A stretch of DNA of 64,000 nucleotides, from positions 2,728,001 through 2,792,000 of the forward strand of contig NC_015138.1 in NCBI RefSeq assembly GCF_000176855.2, read 5' to 3'. The notes below the pieces were generated by a model. It saw nothing but the letters and a program-made list of their open reading frames with translations. It did not search any database and had not been told where the DNA came from. The stretch comes from Paracidovorax avenae ATCC 19860. Lineage in GTDB: Bacteria; Pseudomonadota; Gammaproteobacteria; Burkholderiales; Burkholderiaceae_C. The position numbers and the translations under genes are program-made. Of the stretch, positions 33,866 through 43,016 are shown piece by piece. Every line of letters begins with the position of its first letter. Position 1 is the stretch's first letter.

Positions 33866-35392
33866 TCAGAAAGGCCGTGTCAACAGGCCATGGACGGTGC
33901 GGATGCCGTCGATGTAGTTGCCCATGCGCATGTTCTCGTTGCTGGCATGCTGGTTGTTGTCGGCATTCACCAGGGGCACGATGACGAAGGGCACGTCCAG
34001 CACCTTGACGATTTCCGCCGTGGGCACGGTGCCGCCCATCATCCGGATGCGCACCGGCCCGGGCTGCGCGCCGAAGGTCCCGGCCATCGCCTGGTACGCC
34101 CACTGGCCGACGGCCGAGTCGATGGGCGTGCCGGCAGCGTCCCCGCCCTCGCTCTGGTAGGAGAAACTGGCCAGCTTGTCGTAGCGGGCCCGGTCCTCGT
34201 CGCTCGGCTGCCCCTTCACCAGGTGGTAGCCCTGCTGGCGGATGTGCGCCTCGATGCGCTGGCCGAGGTAGCGGGCGTCCGAATCGGGTGTGGTCCGCAG
34301 GTCGAGTTCGGCGACGGCGGTATGCGGCACGATGTTGGCGACCTTGTCGCCCACCGCAGCCGAGGCCATTCCCCGCACGTTGAGCGACGGATACTGCATC
34401 GCTTCCTGGTAGTTCGCACCGACGCCGTCGGGCTTCGCGATGCCCAGGCGCTTGCGCATCGCGCCCTCGTCGTCGGGCACCGCGGCCATGATCCTGCGCT
34501 CTGCATCGCCGAGCCTGACATGGTCGTAGTAGCCCGGCACGGTCACACGGCCCTGGTCGTCCTTCATGGAGGCCAGCAGCGTCGCCAGGCGCTGCGCGGG
34601 GTTGGGCGAGTAGTTGCCGTAATGCCCGCTGTGCAGCGCCACCTTGGCGCCATACACGGTCAGGGTCGCCTGCGCCGCGCCGCGGTTGCCGAAGATCAGC
34701 GTCGGGCGGTTGGTGGCGTGCATCGGGCCGTCGTGGATGACGATGGCATCGGAGCGCAGCAACTCGCGGTGGGCGGTCATCACCTTGCCGATGGACGGCG
34801 AGCCCTTCTCTTCCTCGCTGTCGAGCACCACCTTCACGTTCACCCCCAGCGTGGCGGAATCGGCACGGATGGCATCGATGGCCGAGAGGAACATCATGAT
34901 CGGCGCCTTGTCGTCCGCCGACGACCGGCCGAACACGCGCCATTCCGGATCGACCCGGCCGCTGAAGAGTTGCGCGGAATCGATCTCTTCCCATTCACCC
35001 GTGGTCGAGCGGCGCTTGAGAACGGGAACCCACGGACTCTTCTGCGCCCACTGCTCGGGGATGACGGGCTGCCCGTCGAGGTGCATGTAGAACAGCACGG
35101 TCTTGCGCTGCGGATCGGCGCCCGGCAGTTCGGCGAACAGCATCGGCTTGTCGTCGTTCTCCAGCTGGCGGGTCACGAAACCGCGCTTGCGGAAGGACGC
35201 CTCGAGAAACTCCACGTTCCTGCGCACGTCTGCCGGGACGATGGCGTCATTGGGCAGTTTCAGCAGATCGAAATATTCGCGGTAGCTGGCTTGCGCGAAA
35301 CGCTCGGCAGAGGTGGCGGACAGTTCGGCGGCATGGGCGCCGGCACAGGCGGCGAGGGCAGCTGCGGCGGCCAGGGAAAGCAGTTGCTTCAT
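33866..35392 (-). CDS. M20-family metallopeptidase, secreted
   Basis: 508 aa. A signal peptide with a possible lipobox (ALAACAGAHA, residues about 12-20) suggests a lipoprotein or periplasmic protein. Zinc ligands and catalytic residues of M20: FYMHLDGQPV (His, Asp), GRSSADDKAP (bridging Asp), VLDSEEEKGSP (Glu-Glu) and C-terminal NADNNQHASNENM (His). It cleaves dipeptides, acylated amino acids or related amides. Converges with the AEC gene and is followed on the same strand by nothing close. Start ATG at 35392. Confidence 0.9.
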   Translation of the reverse strand: MKQLLSLAAAAALAACAGAHAAELSATSAERFAQASYREYFDLLKLPNDAIVPADVRRNVEFLEASFRKRGFVTRQLENDDKPMLFAELPGADPQRKTVLFYMHLDGQPVIPEQWAQKSPWVPVLKRRSTTGEWEEIDSAQLFSGRVDPEWRVFGRSSADDKAPIMMFLSAIDAIRADSATLGVNVKVVLDSEEEKGSPSIGKVMTAHRELLRSDAIVIHDGPMHATNRPTLIFGNRGAAQATLTVYGAKVALHSGHYGNYSPNPAQRLATLLASMKDDQGRVTVPGYYDHVRLGDAERRIMAAVPDDEGAMRKRLGIAKPDGVGANYQEAMQYPSLNVRGMASAAVGDKVANIVPHTAVAELDLRTTPDSDARYLGQRIEAHIRQQGYHLVKGQPSDEDRARYDKLASFSYQSEGGDAAGTPIDSAVGQWAYQAMAGTFGAQPGPVRIRMMGGTVPTAEIVKVLDVPFVIVPLVNADNNQHASNENMRMGNYIDGIRTVHGLLTRPF

Positions 35393-35421
35393 ACCGGCCG
35401 ACGATACTCCGGAAAACGCCT

Positions 35422-36084
35422 TCAGGGCGCGAGGCGCTCGCGCACCCAGGCGCCGGGAGTTTCCTCCCGGTAGCAGAGCCGGTCGTGCAGGCGGCTCTTG
35501 CGGCCCTGCCAGAACTCCCAGCGGTCGGGCTTCAGCCGGTAGCCGCCCCAGTGCGGCGGGCGGGGCGGCTGCAGCAGGAACTGTGCACCGTACTTCGCGG
35601 CATTGGCCACCAGCACGCCCCGGCCGGAGATCACCTCGCTCTGCGGGCTCGCCCAGGCGCCGATGCGCGAGTCCAGCGGCCGGCTCGCGAAGTACGCGTC
35701 GCTTTCGGCATCGCTCACTTTTTCCACCCGGCCCTCTATGCGCACCACGCGCTCGAGCTCGACCCAGTGGAACTGCAGGGCCGCGAACGGATTGCCGGCC
35801 AGTTGCCGGCCCTTGCGGCTCTCGTAGTTGGTGTACCAGACGATGCCGCGCTCGTCGTAGCCCTTGATGAGCACGATCCGCGTGCTGGGCCGCAGGTCGG
35901 CGCCCACCGTGGCCAGCGTCATGGCATTGGGCTCGGGCACCTGCGCAGCCATCGCTTCCTGCAGCCACTGGTCGAACTGCCGCAGCGGATCGGCATGGGA
36001 AGCCTCTTCGCCGAGTTCGGCGCGCTCGTAGCTCTTGCGCAGGTCGGCGATGGAGGACGACAACGGGGAGGAGGGGAAAGACAT
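35422..36084 (-). CDS. pdxH: Pyridoxamine 5'-phosphate oxidase
   Basis: 220 aa. FMN-dependent oxidase that makes pyridoxal 5'-phosphate from PNP or PMP. Family signatures: [41 protein letters not shown], and the C terminal [18 protein letters not shown] with substrate-binding Arg. The stop is 30 bp before the M20 gene start on the same strand. The ATG at 36084 was chosen by comparison to the usual length. No unusual features. Confidence 0.96.
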   Translation of the reverse strand: MSFPSSPLSSSIADLRKSYERAELGEEASHADPLRQFDQWLQEAMAAQVPEPNAMTLATVGADLRPSTRIVLIKGYDERGIVWYTNYESRKGRQLAGNPFAALQFHWVELERVVRIEGRVEKVSDAESDAYFASRPLDSRIGAWASPQSEVISGRGVLVANAAKYGAQFLLQPPRPPHWGGYRLKPDRWEFWQGRKSRLHDRLCYREETPGAWVRERLAP

Positions 36085-36139
36085 GCCGCGATTGTGCATG
36101 CCTTCCGCCCGCCGCCGTGCCGCGCAGGGCCTGCCTGCG

Positions 36140-38332
36140 TCACACCGGTGCGGAATGGCGGCCCTGGTCTGCCATGCGCTGCAGCAGTGCGCTCGTGTCC
36201 ACCTGCTCACCGGGGCGCTCGTCGGGCACGCCGCGCAGGGCCCCCCAGCAGCGCGACACCATGTCGGCCACGCCGTTCATCGTGTTGACGATGGTCCGCC
36301 CGGCCGGGAAAGTGAGCGCCAGGGAGGGGTGCTCGATGGCCTGCAGTTCCGCCTCGGTGATCTCGATGCCCTGTGCCCCGCCCGACTGCGCCTGCCCGAG
36401 CCGCTCGACCGCCTTGTGGGCGATGAGCTCGATGATGCGGCGGTTCTTCTCGGCGTCCGTGGTGAGCTTGCCGCCGATGCCGCCGAGGTGGTTGCCGGTC
36501 AGGATGCCGGCGCCCAGGCTGAGCACCTCGGTGGGTGTATTGACCATGATGGTGACGATCTTCTGCACCACGGCCGGCAGCACGTGGGCGCGGGCCATGG
36601 TGTCGAACGGCAGGAAGCCCGTGAGCAGGCTGATGACCGAGCCGATGCCCATCGAGTTGATGGCCAGGCCGTGGCCGGGGGCCGCCTCCAGCGCGCCCTG
36701 TGTGTCAGCCAGGGCGTGGTCGGCCAGCGCGCGCCGGGCCTGGACCTCGCTGGCCCCGGCGGCCGGCGCCACGCCGGGGGCCGGGAAGAAGCCCTCGTTC
36801 ATGCGCTCCAGGACCCCCGTCGCCATTTCGCCATGGGCCGCCGCGACTTCGCGCGGCACCATGGCCCCCGAGGTGGAGACGGCGATCTGGTTGGTGACCA
36901 TGCTGACGGGCTCCATGGCCCAGCGCTGGGTCAGTCCGGCCACATTGTTCGGAATGGAGCCGATGGCCGCAATGCCGCCGGAAATCGCGGAGTCCTTCAG
37001 GTCGCTCATGAATTCCGCGAAGGATTCCGGCAGCAGGGGCTCGTTATGGAACGTGCCGAGCAGGCGCTTGATGACGAGCGAGTCCACGGTTTCCGCGAAC
37101 AGGGGCGTGAGCGATGCCAGCAGCACTTCCGTCATGCGGGTGGCGGGGTGGTCCTCGCCAAGGGCCGCAGATACCTGCCCCATCACCGCACCCCAGGCCA
37201 CGACATCCAGCGCATAGGCCAGGCCGCCGCTGCCCACCAGGCTGGCCAGCATGCTCCAGCCCAGGGCCGGCGTGAATTGCTTGTGGGTCAGTACGGCATT
37301 GACGGCCTGCGCGCCCATGCGCCCGCGGAGTTCGAGGGTGACGGGATCGCTGGCCCCCAGGCACCGGTTGACCAGCGCCTGCAGGTCCTCGTGGTCCGAC
37401 TCGGCCCGGTAGCGCACGCCCTGCAGGAAGGCGAACGGGTGCTTTTCCGGGTTGCCTTTCAGCCCGGGAGCCGGCGTGAGGTGCGCGTCCTCGGCTTCGC
37501 TGGAGGGTTCCACGTCCTTGAGGCTGACCGGACGCAGCCGGGCCTCTTCGCCGAAAGCCGCAGCCCCTTTCTTGATCGCTTCGCGCGCCGCATAGGTAGA
37601 GAGATCGATGTCGGCTTCCTCGGTGCCGCCGTCGGCCAGGTGGATTTCCCGGACCTTGCAGCCCGTGGAGAACTCCCAGGCGTTCAGGAGGATGTCGGCC
37701 TCCAGCGGCAGCCGCAGTTCGGTGGTGCCCTGCAGATCGAGTCGGGCGGCCTCTTGCGGATGCTTCGCCTGCACATAGTCCAGCACGGCCTGGATGGCCC
37801 TGTCCGGGGAGGCCAGGCGCTGGTCCGGCCCGCGGCCGACGGCGCCCTTGAGCGCCATGGGGTGCTGGAACTGGTCGGTGGAAATCACTTCCTTGAGCCG
37901 TGCGACGTAGGCGTCCCGTTGCACGCGGTTCAGCCGCACCTGCAGCACGGCCTGGCGCGCCAGCGTGGTCAGGTTCGCCTGCGTGCGGGCGTCGCGGCGG
38001 GCTTGCGTGCCGTGCAGTGCATCCGCCTGCGCGAGGCGGTGGCCCGCGCGGGTGCGTTCCGCGACCTGCATCTGCCGCAGCACCGCGCCACGCAGCCGCG
38101 CGTTGCGGTGCGGCGCGCTGGCTGCCGGAGCGGGAGTCGGCGGCTCGCCGCCCTCCGGCTCCGCGGCCGGGCGCTGGCGCAGCAGCGGCTCCGTCAGGCC
38201 GCCGGAAGCGTGCCGGCGGCTGCCGGTGCCGCTGGATGACGGCGAAGGGGGCGGAGACGAGGCTGCGCCGGAAGATGAGGCTTCTCCGGCGGTGCTGCTA
38301 CGACGGAGAGAGGGAAATTGCAGGAAGGTCAT
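36140..38332 (-). CDS. Candidate type III effector, 730 aa, unknown family
   Basis: 730 aa. The first 80 residues are Ser/Pro-rich with few acidic residues ([23 protein letters not shown] begins this stretch, shown in part), typical of type III secretion signals. An Arg/Gln-rich helical region follows to about 135. Hydrophobic segments occur around residues 350-385 ([20 protein letters not shown]), 430-460 ([18 protein letters not shown]) and 565-590 ([13 protein letters not shown]), suggesting host membrane association. I recognise no catalytic motif or named family. It has a perfect PIP box with correctly spaced -10. It is transcribed away from its neighbours and looks like a single-gene insertion next to pdxH. 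Confidence 0.8.
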   Translation of the reverse strand: MTFLQFPSLRRSSTAGEASSSGAASSPPPSPSSSGTGSRRHASGGLTEPLLRQRPAAEPEGGEPPTPAPAASAPHRNARLRGAVLRQMQVAERTRAGHRLAQADALHGTQARRDARTQANLTTLARQAVLQVRLNRVQRDAYVARLKEVISTDQFQHPMALKGAVGRGPDQRLASPDRAIQAVLDYVQAKHPQEAARLDLQGTTELRLPLEADILLNAWEFSTGCKVREIHLADGGTEEADIDLSTYAAREAIKKGAAAFGEEARLRPVSLKDVEPSSEAEDAHLTPAPGLKGNPEKHPFAFLQGVRYRAESDHEDLQALVNRCLGASDPVTLELRGRMGAQAVNAVLTHKQFTPALGWSMLASLVGSGGLAYALDVVAWGAVMGQVSAALGEDHPATRMTEVLLASLTPLFAETVDSLVIKRLLGTFHNEPLLPESFAEFMSDLKDSAISGGIAAIGSIPNNVAGLTQRWAMEPVSMVTNQIAVSTSGAMVPREVAAAHGEMATGVLERMNEGFFPAPGVAPAAGASEVQARRALADHALADTQGALEAAPGHGLAINSMGIGSVISLLTGFLPFDTMARAHVLPAVVQKIVTIMVNTPTEVLSLGAGILTGNHLGGIGGKLTTDAEKNRRIIELIAHKAVERLGQAQSGGAQGIEITEAELQAIEHPSLALTFPAGRTIVNTMNGVADMVSRCWGALRGVPDERPGEQVDTSALLQRMADQGRHSAPV

Positions 38333-38433
38333 GGTTTTCTTATCGGAAGGATCAGGCTGCGGGGCCGGCCTCATGCGAGGCGCCGGGAACGGCCGGACGG
38401 GCCGCCACAGCCTTCTGGATGGCCGTTTGCTGC

Positions 38434-38439
38434 AATCTA
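38434..38439 (-). promoter_or_regulatory. -10 element of the PIP-box promoter (TAGATT)
   Basis: On the minus strand TAGATT lies exactly 30 bases after the PIP box, as in the reported arrangement TTCGB-N15-TTCGB-N30-32-YANNNT. This places a transcription start about 90 bases before the ATG at 38332. Confidence 0.65.
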
Positions 38440-38469
38440 TTCCGATAGGTGAAATGGCCCCGACGCCCG

Positions 38470-38494
38470 GCGAAGCGATGGCCGCCGGAGCGAA
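38470..38494 (-). promoter_or_regulatory. PIP box upstream of the 730-aa candidate effector
   Basis: Plus strand GCGAA at 38470-38474 and 38490-38494, which reads TTCGC-N15-TTCGC on the minus strand. Both halves fit TTCGB and the spacer is exactly 15. It is 138 bp upstream of the effector ATG. With the well-placed -10 this is the stronger of the two PIP promoters in the window. Confidence 0.8.
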
Positions 38495-38516
38495 TGGCGC
38501 CGGTGGCGCAGGCCGG

Positions 38517-39167
38517 TCAGCCGGCGCTGGAATCCTGCGGGGAAAACCGCAGCAGCCGCGCCAGCGCGCGGTCCTCGATGCCGAGGCGGCGCAGGCCGTC
38601 GTAGGTGGCCTGGGCATAGTGCAGCGTCGTGCCGTACCGGCCGCTCGCTTCCAAGAAGATGCGGCGGTACTCGGCCTCCGACAGCTCCCCCGTATGGTTG
38701 GGGCTGCTGCGCGAGAGCGTGAACGCCAGCGCCCGCACCGTGCCCAGGGGCGTGGAGCAGGGCAGCCAGCGCGGGTCGTACACGCCCGTGGGCATCTCAC
38801 GCTGCCAGAGGTTGATCATCACCTGCCGCGCATGCGCGCGCTCCACGCGGAAGACCATGCCCCGGCAGCTGCCGCCGGGGAACATGCCCAGCACCAGGCC
38901 CGGGCATTCGGGCGTGCCGCGGTTCACGCGGCTCCACATCTTCAGCGCGCGGTGCCAGCCATGCACGCGCGCGAGGCGCTGTTCGGCGAACTCGAAATCG
39001 GGGCGCCAGATGAGCGAGCCGTACCCGAAGATCCAGAGGTCCTGCGTGCCGCCCCATTCGGCGAGGGCGCGCTCCAGCATGGGCGCCGGATCGCGCACCG
39101 GCGAGGGGAGGGCGGCCGGGGCCGCGCCACTACAATTCGCGGTTTCGTCCATTCCACCATTATTCAT
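38517..39167 (-). CDS. Gamma-glutamylcyclotransferase (ChaC-like)
   Basis: 216 aa. ChaC-type fold with the substrate loop IFGYGSLIWRPDFEF; it would act on gamma-glutamyl peptides such as glutathione to release 5-oxoproline. Other conserved parts are RVHGWHRALKMWSRVNRGT, CPGLVLGMFPGGSCRG and the motif FLEASGRYGTTLHYA. The start ATG at 39167 is 18 bp from the divergent OmpA-like gene; ATG at 39152 is also possible. The region before it holds no clear ribosome site. The gene is oriented toward the PIP-box promoter, whose box starts just beyond its stop codon. Confidence 0.88.
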   Translation of the reverse strand: MNNGGMDETANCSGAAPAALPSPVRDPAPMLERALAEWGGTQDLWIFGYGSLIWRPDFEFAEQRLARVHGWHRALKMWSRVNRGTPECPGLVLGMFPGGSCRGMVFRVERAHARQVMINLWQREMPTGVYDPRWLPCSTPLGTVRALAFTLSRSSPNHTGELSEAEYRRIFLEASGRYGTTLHYAQATYDGLRRLGIEDRALARLLRFSPQDSSAG

Positions 39168-39185
39168 CTACGGAGTTTTCCCATC

Positions 39186-39719
39186 ATGGCCTTCAGTTCT
39201 TCCGACGACGACAGCCAGCAACGCTTCGCCCTCGGCTTCCTGTTCGCGATCATCGCGATCGTGGTGTCCGCCGTGGTGGGCACCGTGGTGGTCAAGCGCG
39301 GCATCGCCCGTCCGGCAGCGGAACCCACGCCTGCCGCGGAAGTGGTGGCTCCCGCCGGCACGCTCGACATCACCGGCAACGAGGTGGCACGCGTGGTGGT
39401 GGCCGGCAGCGTGGTGAAGTTCTACTTCGCGTCCGGCCGTGCCGATCTCACGGCCGATGCCGCCCCGGCCATCGCCGACGTGGTGCGCGCCGTGAAGGAC
39501 GGCAACCGCCGCGTGGTGATCTCGGGCTTCCACGACGCCACGGGCGACGCCGTTGCCAACGCCGAACTGGCCAGGCAGCGCGCCCAAGCCGTGCGCGATG
39601 CACTGGTGGCGGCCGGCGCTCCGGAGGACCGCATCGAGCTGCGCAAGCCCGAACTTGCCCAGGGTGACGGCAATGCCGCCGAAGCCCGCCGCGTGGAAGT
39701 GACGCTGGACGCGGCCTGA
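39186..39719 (+). CDS. OmpA-like peptidoglycan-associated domain protein with N-terminal anchor
   Basis: 177 aa. One transmembrane segment at residues about 15-37 (LGFLFAIIAIVVSAVVGTVVV), then a linker, and a C-terminal OmpA domain (about 75-177) with VVISGFHDATGDAVANAELARQRAQAVRDAL, shown here as the motif region with the conserved NxxLxxxRA pattern. It probably tethers the inner membrane or periplasmic complexes to peptidoglycan. The gene is monocistronic, divergent from the ChaC-like gene and 32 bp upstream of the DUF2165 gene. ATG at 39186. Confidence 0.88.
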   Translation: MAFSSSDDDSQQRFALGFLFAIIAIVVSAVVGTVVVKRGIARPAAEPTPAAEVVAPAGTLDITGNEVARVVVAGSVVKFYFASGRADLTADAAPAIADVVRAVKDGNRRVVISGFHDATGDAVANAELARQRAQAVRDALVAAGAPEDRIELRKPELAQGDGNAAEARRVEVTLDAA

Positions 39720-39751
39720 CCAGCCCCCGGCCGGCACGGGAAGCGATCGCG

Positions 39752-40243
39752 ATGACCGCCGTCAGGGCCTCGAAAGCCCTTCTGGTGCTGCTGGTGGCGC
39801 TGTTCTGCCTGCTCGTCGGCTACAACAACATCGTCGATTACGGGTCGAACTTCGAGTTCACCCGGCACGTCCTGCTCATGGACACGACGTTTCCGGGCAA
39901 CCGGCTCATGGGCCGCGCGATTTCCTCGCCGCTCCTGCACCATGCCGCCTACTGGCTCATCATCTCCGGGGAACTGGTGACCGGAGCGTTGTGCCTGGCA
40001 GGTGCCATCGCGCTCTTGCGGCAACTGCGCAGCACGCCACCGGTCTTCGCCCGGGCCAAGGCGCTCGCGGTCTGCGGCCTGACACTCGGCCTGGTCGTCT
40101 GGTTCTTCGGCTTCATGACCGTCGCGGGCGAATGGTTCCTGATGTGGCAGTCGCCGCAGTGGAACGGCGTCGAATCCGCCTTCCGCTTCATCGTGTGCAT
40201 CGGCGTGGTGCTCATCTACGTCGCGCAGGGCGAAAATACCTAG
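39752..40243 (+). CDS. DUF2165-family inner-membrane protein
   Basis: 163 aa with four transmembrane helices (ALLVLLVALFCLLVGYNN, AYWLIISGELVTGALCLAG, ALAVCGLTLGLVVWFFGF, FRFIVCIGVVLIYVA). The motif NNIVDYGSNFEFTRHVLLMDT and the ending WFLMWQSPQWNGVESAFRF are typical of DUF2165 small integral membrane proteins, whose function is unknown. It follows the OmpA-like gene on the same strand and is followed by a strong terminator, so these two genes may form one transcript. Confidence 0.88.
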   Translation: MTAVRASKALLVLLVALFCLLVGYNNIVDYGSNFEFTRHVLLMDTTFPGNRLMGRAISSPLLHHAAYWLIISGELVTGALCLAGAIALLRQLRSTPPVFARAKALAVCGLTLGLVVWFFGFMTVAGEWFLMWQSPQWNGVESAFRFIVCIGVVLIYVAQGENT

Positions 40244-40278
40244 CGGGGCGGCCGCCAGAGCAGAGTCGTGAACACCAC

Positions 40279-40305
40279 AGCCCGGTCCGCCGGGCTTTTT
40301 CTTTT
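40279..40305 (+). terminator. Rho-independent terminator after the DUF2165 gene
   Basis: AGCCCGG / CCGGGCT perfect 7-bp stem with a 4-base loop (TCCG), followed by TTTTTCTTTT. This is the clearest intrinsic terminator in the window. The 226 bp after it to the antitoxin gene hold no ORF or strong motif. Confidence 0.92.
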
Positions 40306-40531
40306 CCGCGCCCGAAGCGGAGGCTCCGGCCTCGATCTGATCAAGTGCTCGAGATGAACGGCCGACGCGGAAGCGCTTCTGGTACGCATGTGCCAAGCTG
40401 GCAGTGGGACTCGGCAGGGCGTATCTATTTTTTGCAACCGTCCGAGCAGATCAGTACCGCCGCCATGACCGCCGTTCAGCATTGAGCGGCGTATGATGTG
40501 ATTCAATCCTATCGGACGGAAAGGAATCGCC

Positions 40532-40798
40532 ATGCGGACGACGCAACAGATGAGCATCACACTGCCTATCAGCATAGCGGCAGTGGTAAAGGAAAAAGTT
40601 GCCAGCGGGGCATATGCCAGCGAGAGCGAGGTGATTCGAGAAGGATTGCGTGCGCTGCTGGCGCGTGATCGCGCTGTCGAGAGCTGGCTTCATGTCCAAG
40701 TCGGCACGGCCTACGATGCGCTAGCCGCAGATCCGGGGCGCGGACTCTCCGCTGACAGCATCCGCGCGCGCCTTGCTGCGGAACGCCTCAAGGGATGA
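40532..40798 (+). CDS. parD: ParD-family antitoxin
   Basis: 88 aa. The N-terminal ribbon-helix-helix domain (MSITLPISIAAVVKEKVASG, then YASESEVIREGLRALLARD) binds its own promoter; the C-terminal tail (about 55-88) neutralises the toxin. The ATG is preceded by GGAAAGGAA. It overlaps the toxin gene by 4 bases (ATGA), the usual coupled order. The CC2985/ParD group is the best match. AT-richer promoter sequence (TATGATGTGATTCAATCC) lies just upstream and may hold the autoregulatory operator. Confidence 0.92.
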   Translation: MRTTQQMSITLPISIAAVVKEKVASGAYASESEVIREGLRALLARDRAVESWLHVQVGTAYDALAADPGRGLSADSIRARLAAERLKG

Positions 40799-41124
40799 CG
40801 CACCAAGTTGTTTTCTCTCCAGAGTCGCAGACCCAGCTGGTGGAGCTGTACCGCTACATCGCCCGTGCTGCATCCCCCGAGGTTGCCGCGCGCTACACCG
40901 ACGCCATCGTCGACTATTGCGAGGGCCTCGCGCAGTTTCCACTGCGGGGAACGAAGCGCGATGATGTGCGTCCCGGCCTCAGAGTTACCCACTACCGGAA
41001 GCGCTCCGTTATCGCGTTCTCCGTGGACTCGTCACGCGTCTCGATATTGGGAATTTTCTACGGCGGGCAGGATTATGAGAGCTTGCTCCAGGAGGAGCCT
41101 GATGACGCCCATCTTGGGCACTAA
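40795..41124 (+). CDS. parE: ParE/RelE-family toxin
   Basis: 109 aa. Motifs typical of ParE toxins: VVFSPESQTQLVELYRYIA at the N terminus, then YCEGLAQFPLRGTKRDDVRPGLRVTHYRKRSVIAF, given in part, and the final ILGIFYGGQDYESLL. ParE members poison DNA gyrase and RelE members cleave mRNA; the LxxxPxRGxxRDDxRPG pattern leans to the ParE branch. It is a complete pair with parD and lies in a gene-sparse patch that is a plausible insertion point. Confidence 0.92.
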   Translation: MTHQVVFSPESQTQLVELYRYIARAASPEVAARYTDAIVDYCEGLAQFPLRGTKRDDVRPGLRVTHYRKRSVIAFSVDSSRVSILGIFYGGQDYESLLQEEPDDAHLGH

Positions 41125-41202
41125 AAGCGTGGTGAGCGTAGAGGACTTGGCGATAACGAAATCCCCGTCTCCAGCAGCTTTTTTTCCAGCACCGGACCAG
41201 CG

Positions 41203-42243
41203 TCAGGTGCTGCCGCGAACAATGAGCTCATAGTCGAGCGACACACAGTGCCGTGCGGGGGGCGTGCCGTGCATCAGCCCCAGCAGCATCGCGGCGCCGG
41301 CGCGGCCCACCTCCCCGCGCGGGGTGCGCACGGTGGTCAGGGGCGGCACCATCTGGTCGCTGCCGGCCAGGTCGTTGAAGCCGGCCACGGCCACCCGTTC
41401 CGGCACCGGCACGCCGCAGCGGCTCGCGGCCAGCAGGCCGCCCTGCGCGATGTCGTCGTTGCAGAAGAAGATCGCATCCACGTCCGGCGCGCGCCGCAAC
41501 GTTTCCTCGAACAGGCGTGCGCCCAGCGCGATGGAAGAGCCCTCGGGGCTCAGCATTTCCAGTTGCGGGTCGTACAGCCCGGCCTCGCGCAGCGTGCGGC
41601 GGTAGCCCTCGGCCCGTTGAAGCGTGCGCGGGTCGAGCTGGGCGGCGCAGAAGGCGATGCGCCGCCGGCCGCGCTCCAGCAGGTGGCGCGTGATGGCTGC
41701 GCCCGCCTCCAGCTGCGAAAACCCCACGCAGTACACGCCCGGTGCTTCGCTGGTCTCCATCAGGTGCACGCAGGGCACGCCACTGCGCGCGATGAGCTGG
41801 CGGGCGGCCTCGCTGCGGTCGAATCCGGTCACGAGCAGGCCGGCGGGCCGGTGCGGCAGGTAGGTGCGCAGCAGCACCTCTTCCTCGGCCGCGTCGTAAT
41901 GGGTCACGCCGATCAGCGGCAAAAAGCCCTGCGGGAACAGGGTGCGGTGCACGGCCTCGAGCAGGTCCACGAACAGCGTGTTCGACAACATGGGCACCAG
42001 CACGAGCACCTGGGTACTGCGCTGCGAGGCGAGGGCACGCGCGGCCGGATCGGGCACGTAGCCCAGTTCCTGCGCGGCGGCCTGCACGCGCTCGGCCAGG
42101 GCCGGGTCCACGCTGCGCTCGCGGCGCAGCGCGCGCGAGACGGTGATCGGGCTCACGCCCGCGAGCCGGGCCACGTCGTCCAGGGTGACCCGGCCGCTGG
42201 CGCGGCGGGCCCGTCGGGGGCGGGGCAGGGCGGAATCGTTCAA
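41203..42243 (-). CDS. gntR: LacI-family regulator of gluconate metabolism (GntR-like)
   Basis: 346 aa. The N-terminal HTH is VTLDDVARLAGVSPITVSRALRRE, with hinge helix YVPDPAARALAS, and a periplasmic-binding-protein-like sensor domain (about 75-340). It faces gntK with two identical GATAGCGCTATC operators between and inside the neighbouring gene. The ligand is probably gluconate or 6-phosphogluconate, inferred from the target genes gntK, TRAP transporter, edd and eda. ATG at 42243. Confidence 0.92.
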   Translation of the reverse strand: MNDSALPRPRRARRASGRVTLDDVARLAGVSPITVSRALRRERSVDPALAERVQAAAQELGYVPDPAARALASQRSTQVLVLVPMLSNTLFVDLLEAVHRTLFPQGFLPLIGVTHYDAAEEEVLLRTYLPHRPAGLLVTGFDRSEAARQLIARSGVPCVHLMETSEAPGVYCVGFSQLEAGAAITRHLLERGRRRIAFCAAQLDPRTLQRAEGYRRTLREAGLYDPQLEMLSPEGSSIALGARLFEETLRRAPDVDAIFFCNDDIAQGGLLAASRCGVPVPERVAVAGFNDLAGSDQMVPPLTTVRTPRGEVGRAGAAMLLGLMHGTPPARHCVSLDYELIVRGST

Positions 42244-42282
42244 GGGTTAATCCGGATCGGTCTGGCCGCCATTGTGTTCTAG

Positions 42283-42294
42283 GATAGCGCTATC
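42283..42294. promoter_or_regulatory. LacI/GntR operator O1 (GATAGCGCTATC)
   Basis: Perfect 12-bp palindrome between gntR and gntK, about 40 bp upstream of the gntR start and 93 bp before the gntK start. Even-symmetry with central CG is typical of LacI-family sites. Confidence 0.9.
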
Positions 42295-42386
42295 TTGCTC
42301 AGGGTTAACGACAGGGCGAGAAGATTTACTCATCCATTCGACGGAGACGGCGCGGCTGGCTTCCCCGGGAAGCTTCCGCGATTTTT

Positions 42387-43016
42387 ATGAATTCACAGGA
42401 TAGCGCTATCCAAAGCAGGCCGCTGCCTGCCGTGGTGGTGATGGGCGTCTCCGGCTGCGGCAAATCCAGTGTCGCGGCCGAGGTCGCCGCACTGCTCGGT
42501 TGGGCCCTGCACGAAGGCGATGCCTACCATTCACCCGAGAGCGTCGCCAAGATGCGCGCGGGCCAGCCGCTCACCGACGAGGACCGGGCCGGTTGGCTGG
42601 ACCGCCTCGCCCAGCTCCTGGCCCATGCCGTCCGCCCCAGCGATGGCGCCGGGCAGGGCGGCATCGTGCTGACCTGCTCGGCGCTGCGACGGCGCTACCG
42701 TGACCACCTGCGTGCTGCCGCGCCCGGGCTGCGCTTCGCCTTCCTGGAGCTGGATTACGACGAGGCGCTCGCGCGCGTCAGCCACCGGCCGGGCCACTTC
42801 TTCTCGCCCACGCTGGTCGCCAACCAGTTCGCCACGCTGGAATCGCCGCGCGGCGAGGCCGGTGTCCTGGCGCTGGACGCCACGCTGCCCATCCATGACC
42901 TGGGTGCCGCCATCGCGCACTGGATGCACGGCGACGGCGGCGCAGACGCTGCCGCGCCATCCCCCCACGCCCCAGGCGCGCCTTCCGCGCCGGCCCCTTC
43001 CGGAGACACCGCATGA
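42387..43016 (+). CDS. gntK: Gluconokinase
   Basis: 209 aa. The P-loop is VMGVSGCGKSS; the gluconate-binding stretch EGDAYHSPESVAKMRAGQPLTDEDRAGWL is diagnostic. It phosphorylates D-gluconate to 6-phosphogluconate, substrate of Edd. About 35 residues of Ala/Pro-rich tail extend past the usual end. The second operator lies within codons 4-9, so the repressor can block elongation as well as initiation. It overlaps the TRAP small-subunit gene (ATGA). ATG at 42387. Confidence 0.95.
   Translation: MNSQDSAIQSRPLPAVVVMGVSGCGKSSVAAEVAALLGWALHEGDAYHSPESVAKMRAGQPLTDEDRAGWLDRLAQLLAHAVRPSDGAGQGGIVLTCSALRRRYRDHLRAAAPGLRFAFLELDYDEALARVSHRPGHFFSPTLVANQFATLESPRGEAGVLALDATLPIHDLGAAIAHWMHGDGGADAAAPSPHAPGAPSAPAPSGDTA
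42398..42411. promoter_or_regulatory. LacI/GntR operator O2 inside gntK (GGATAGCGCTATCC)
   Basis: Fourteen-bp perfect palindrome containing the same 12-mer as O1. Centre-to-centre distance from O1 is 116 bp, close to eleven turns of B-DNA, which favours repressor-mediated looping over the gntK start. Confidence 0.9.

Noticed and set aside
40306..40531. Possible gene or repeat between the DUF2165 terminator and parD
   Set aside because: No open frame with coding character, no palindrome of note and no RNA gene was seen. It may hold the parDE promoter only.
41160..41200. TTTTTTT with flanking CAGCACC/GGTGCTG repeat as a terminator for the LacI or toxin gene
   Set aside because: The T run is on the wrong side of the stem for the plus strand, and on the minus strand it becomes an A run, so it is not an intrinsic terminator.
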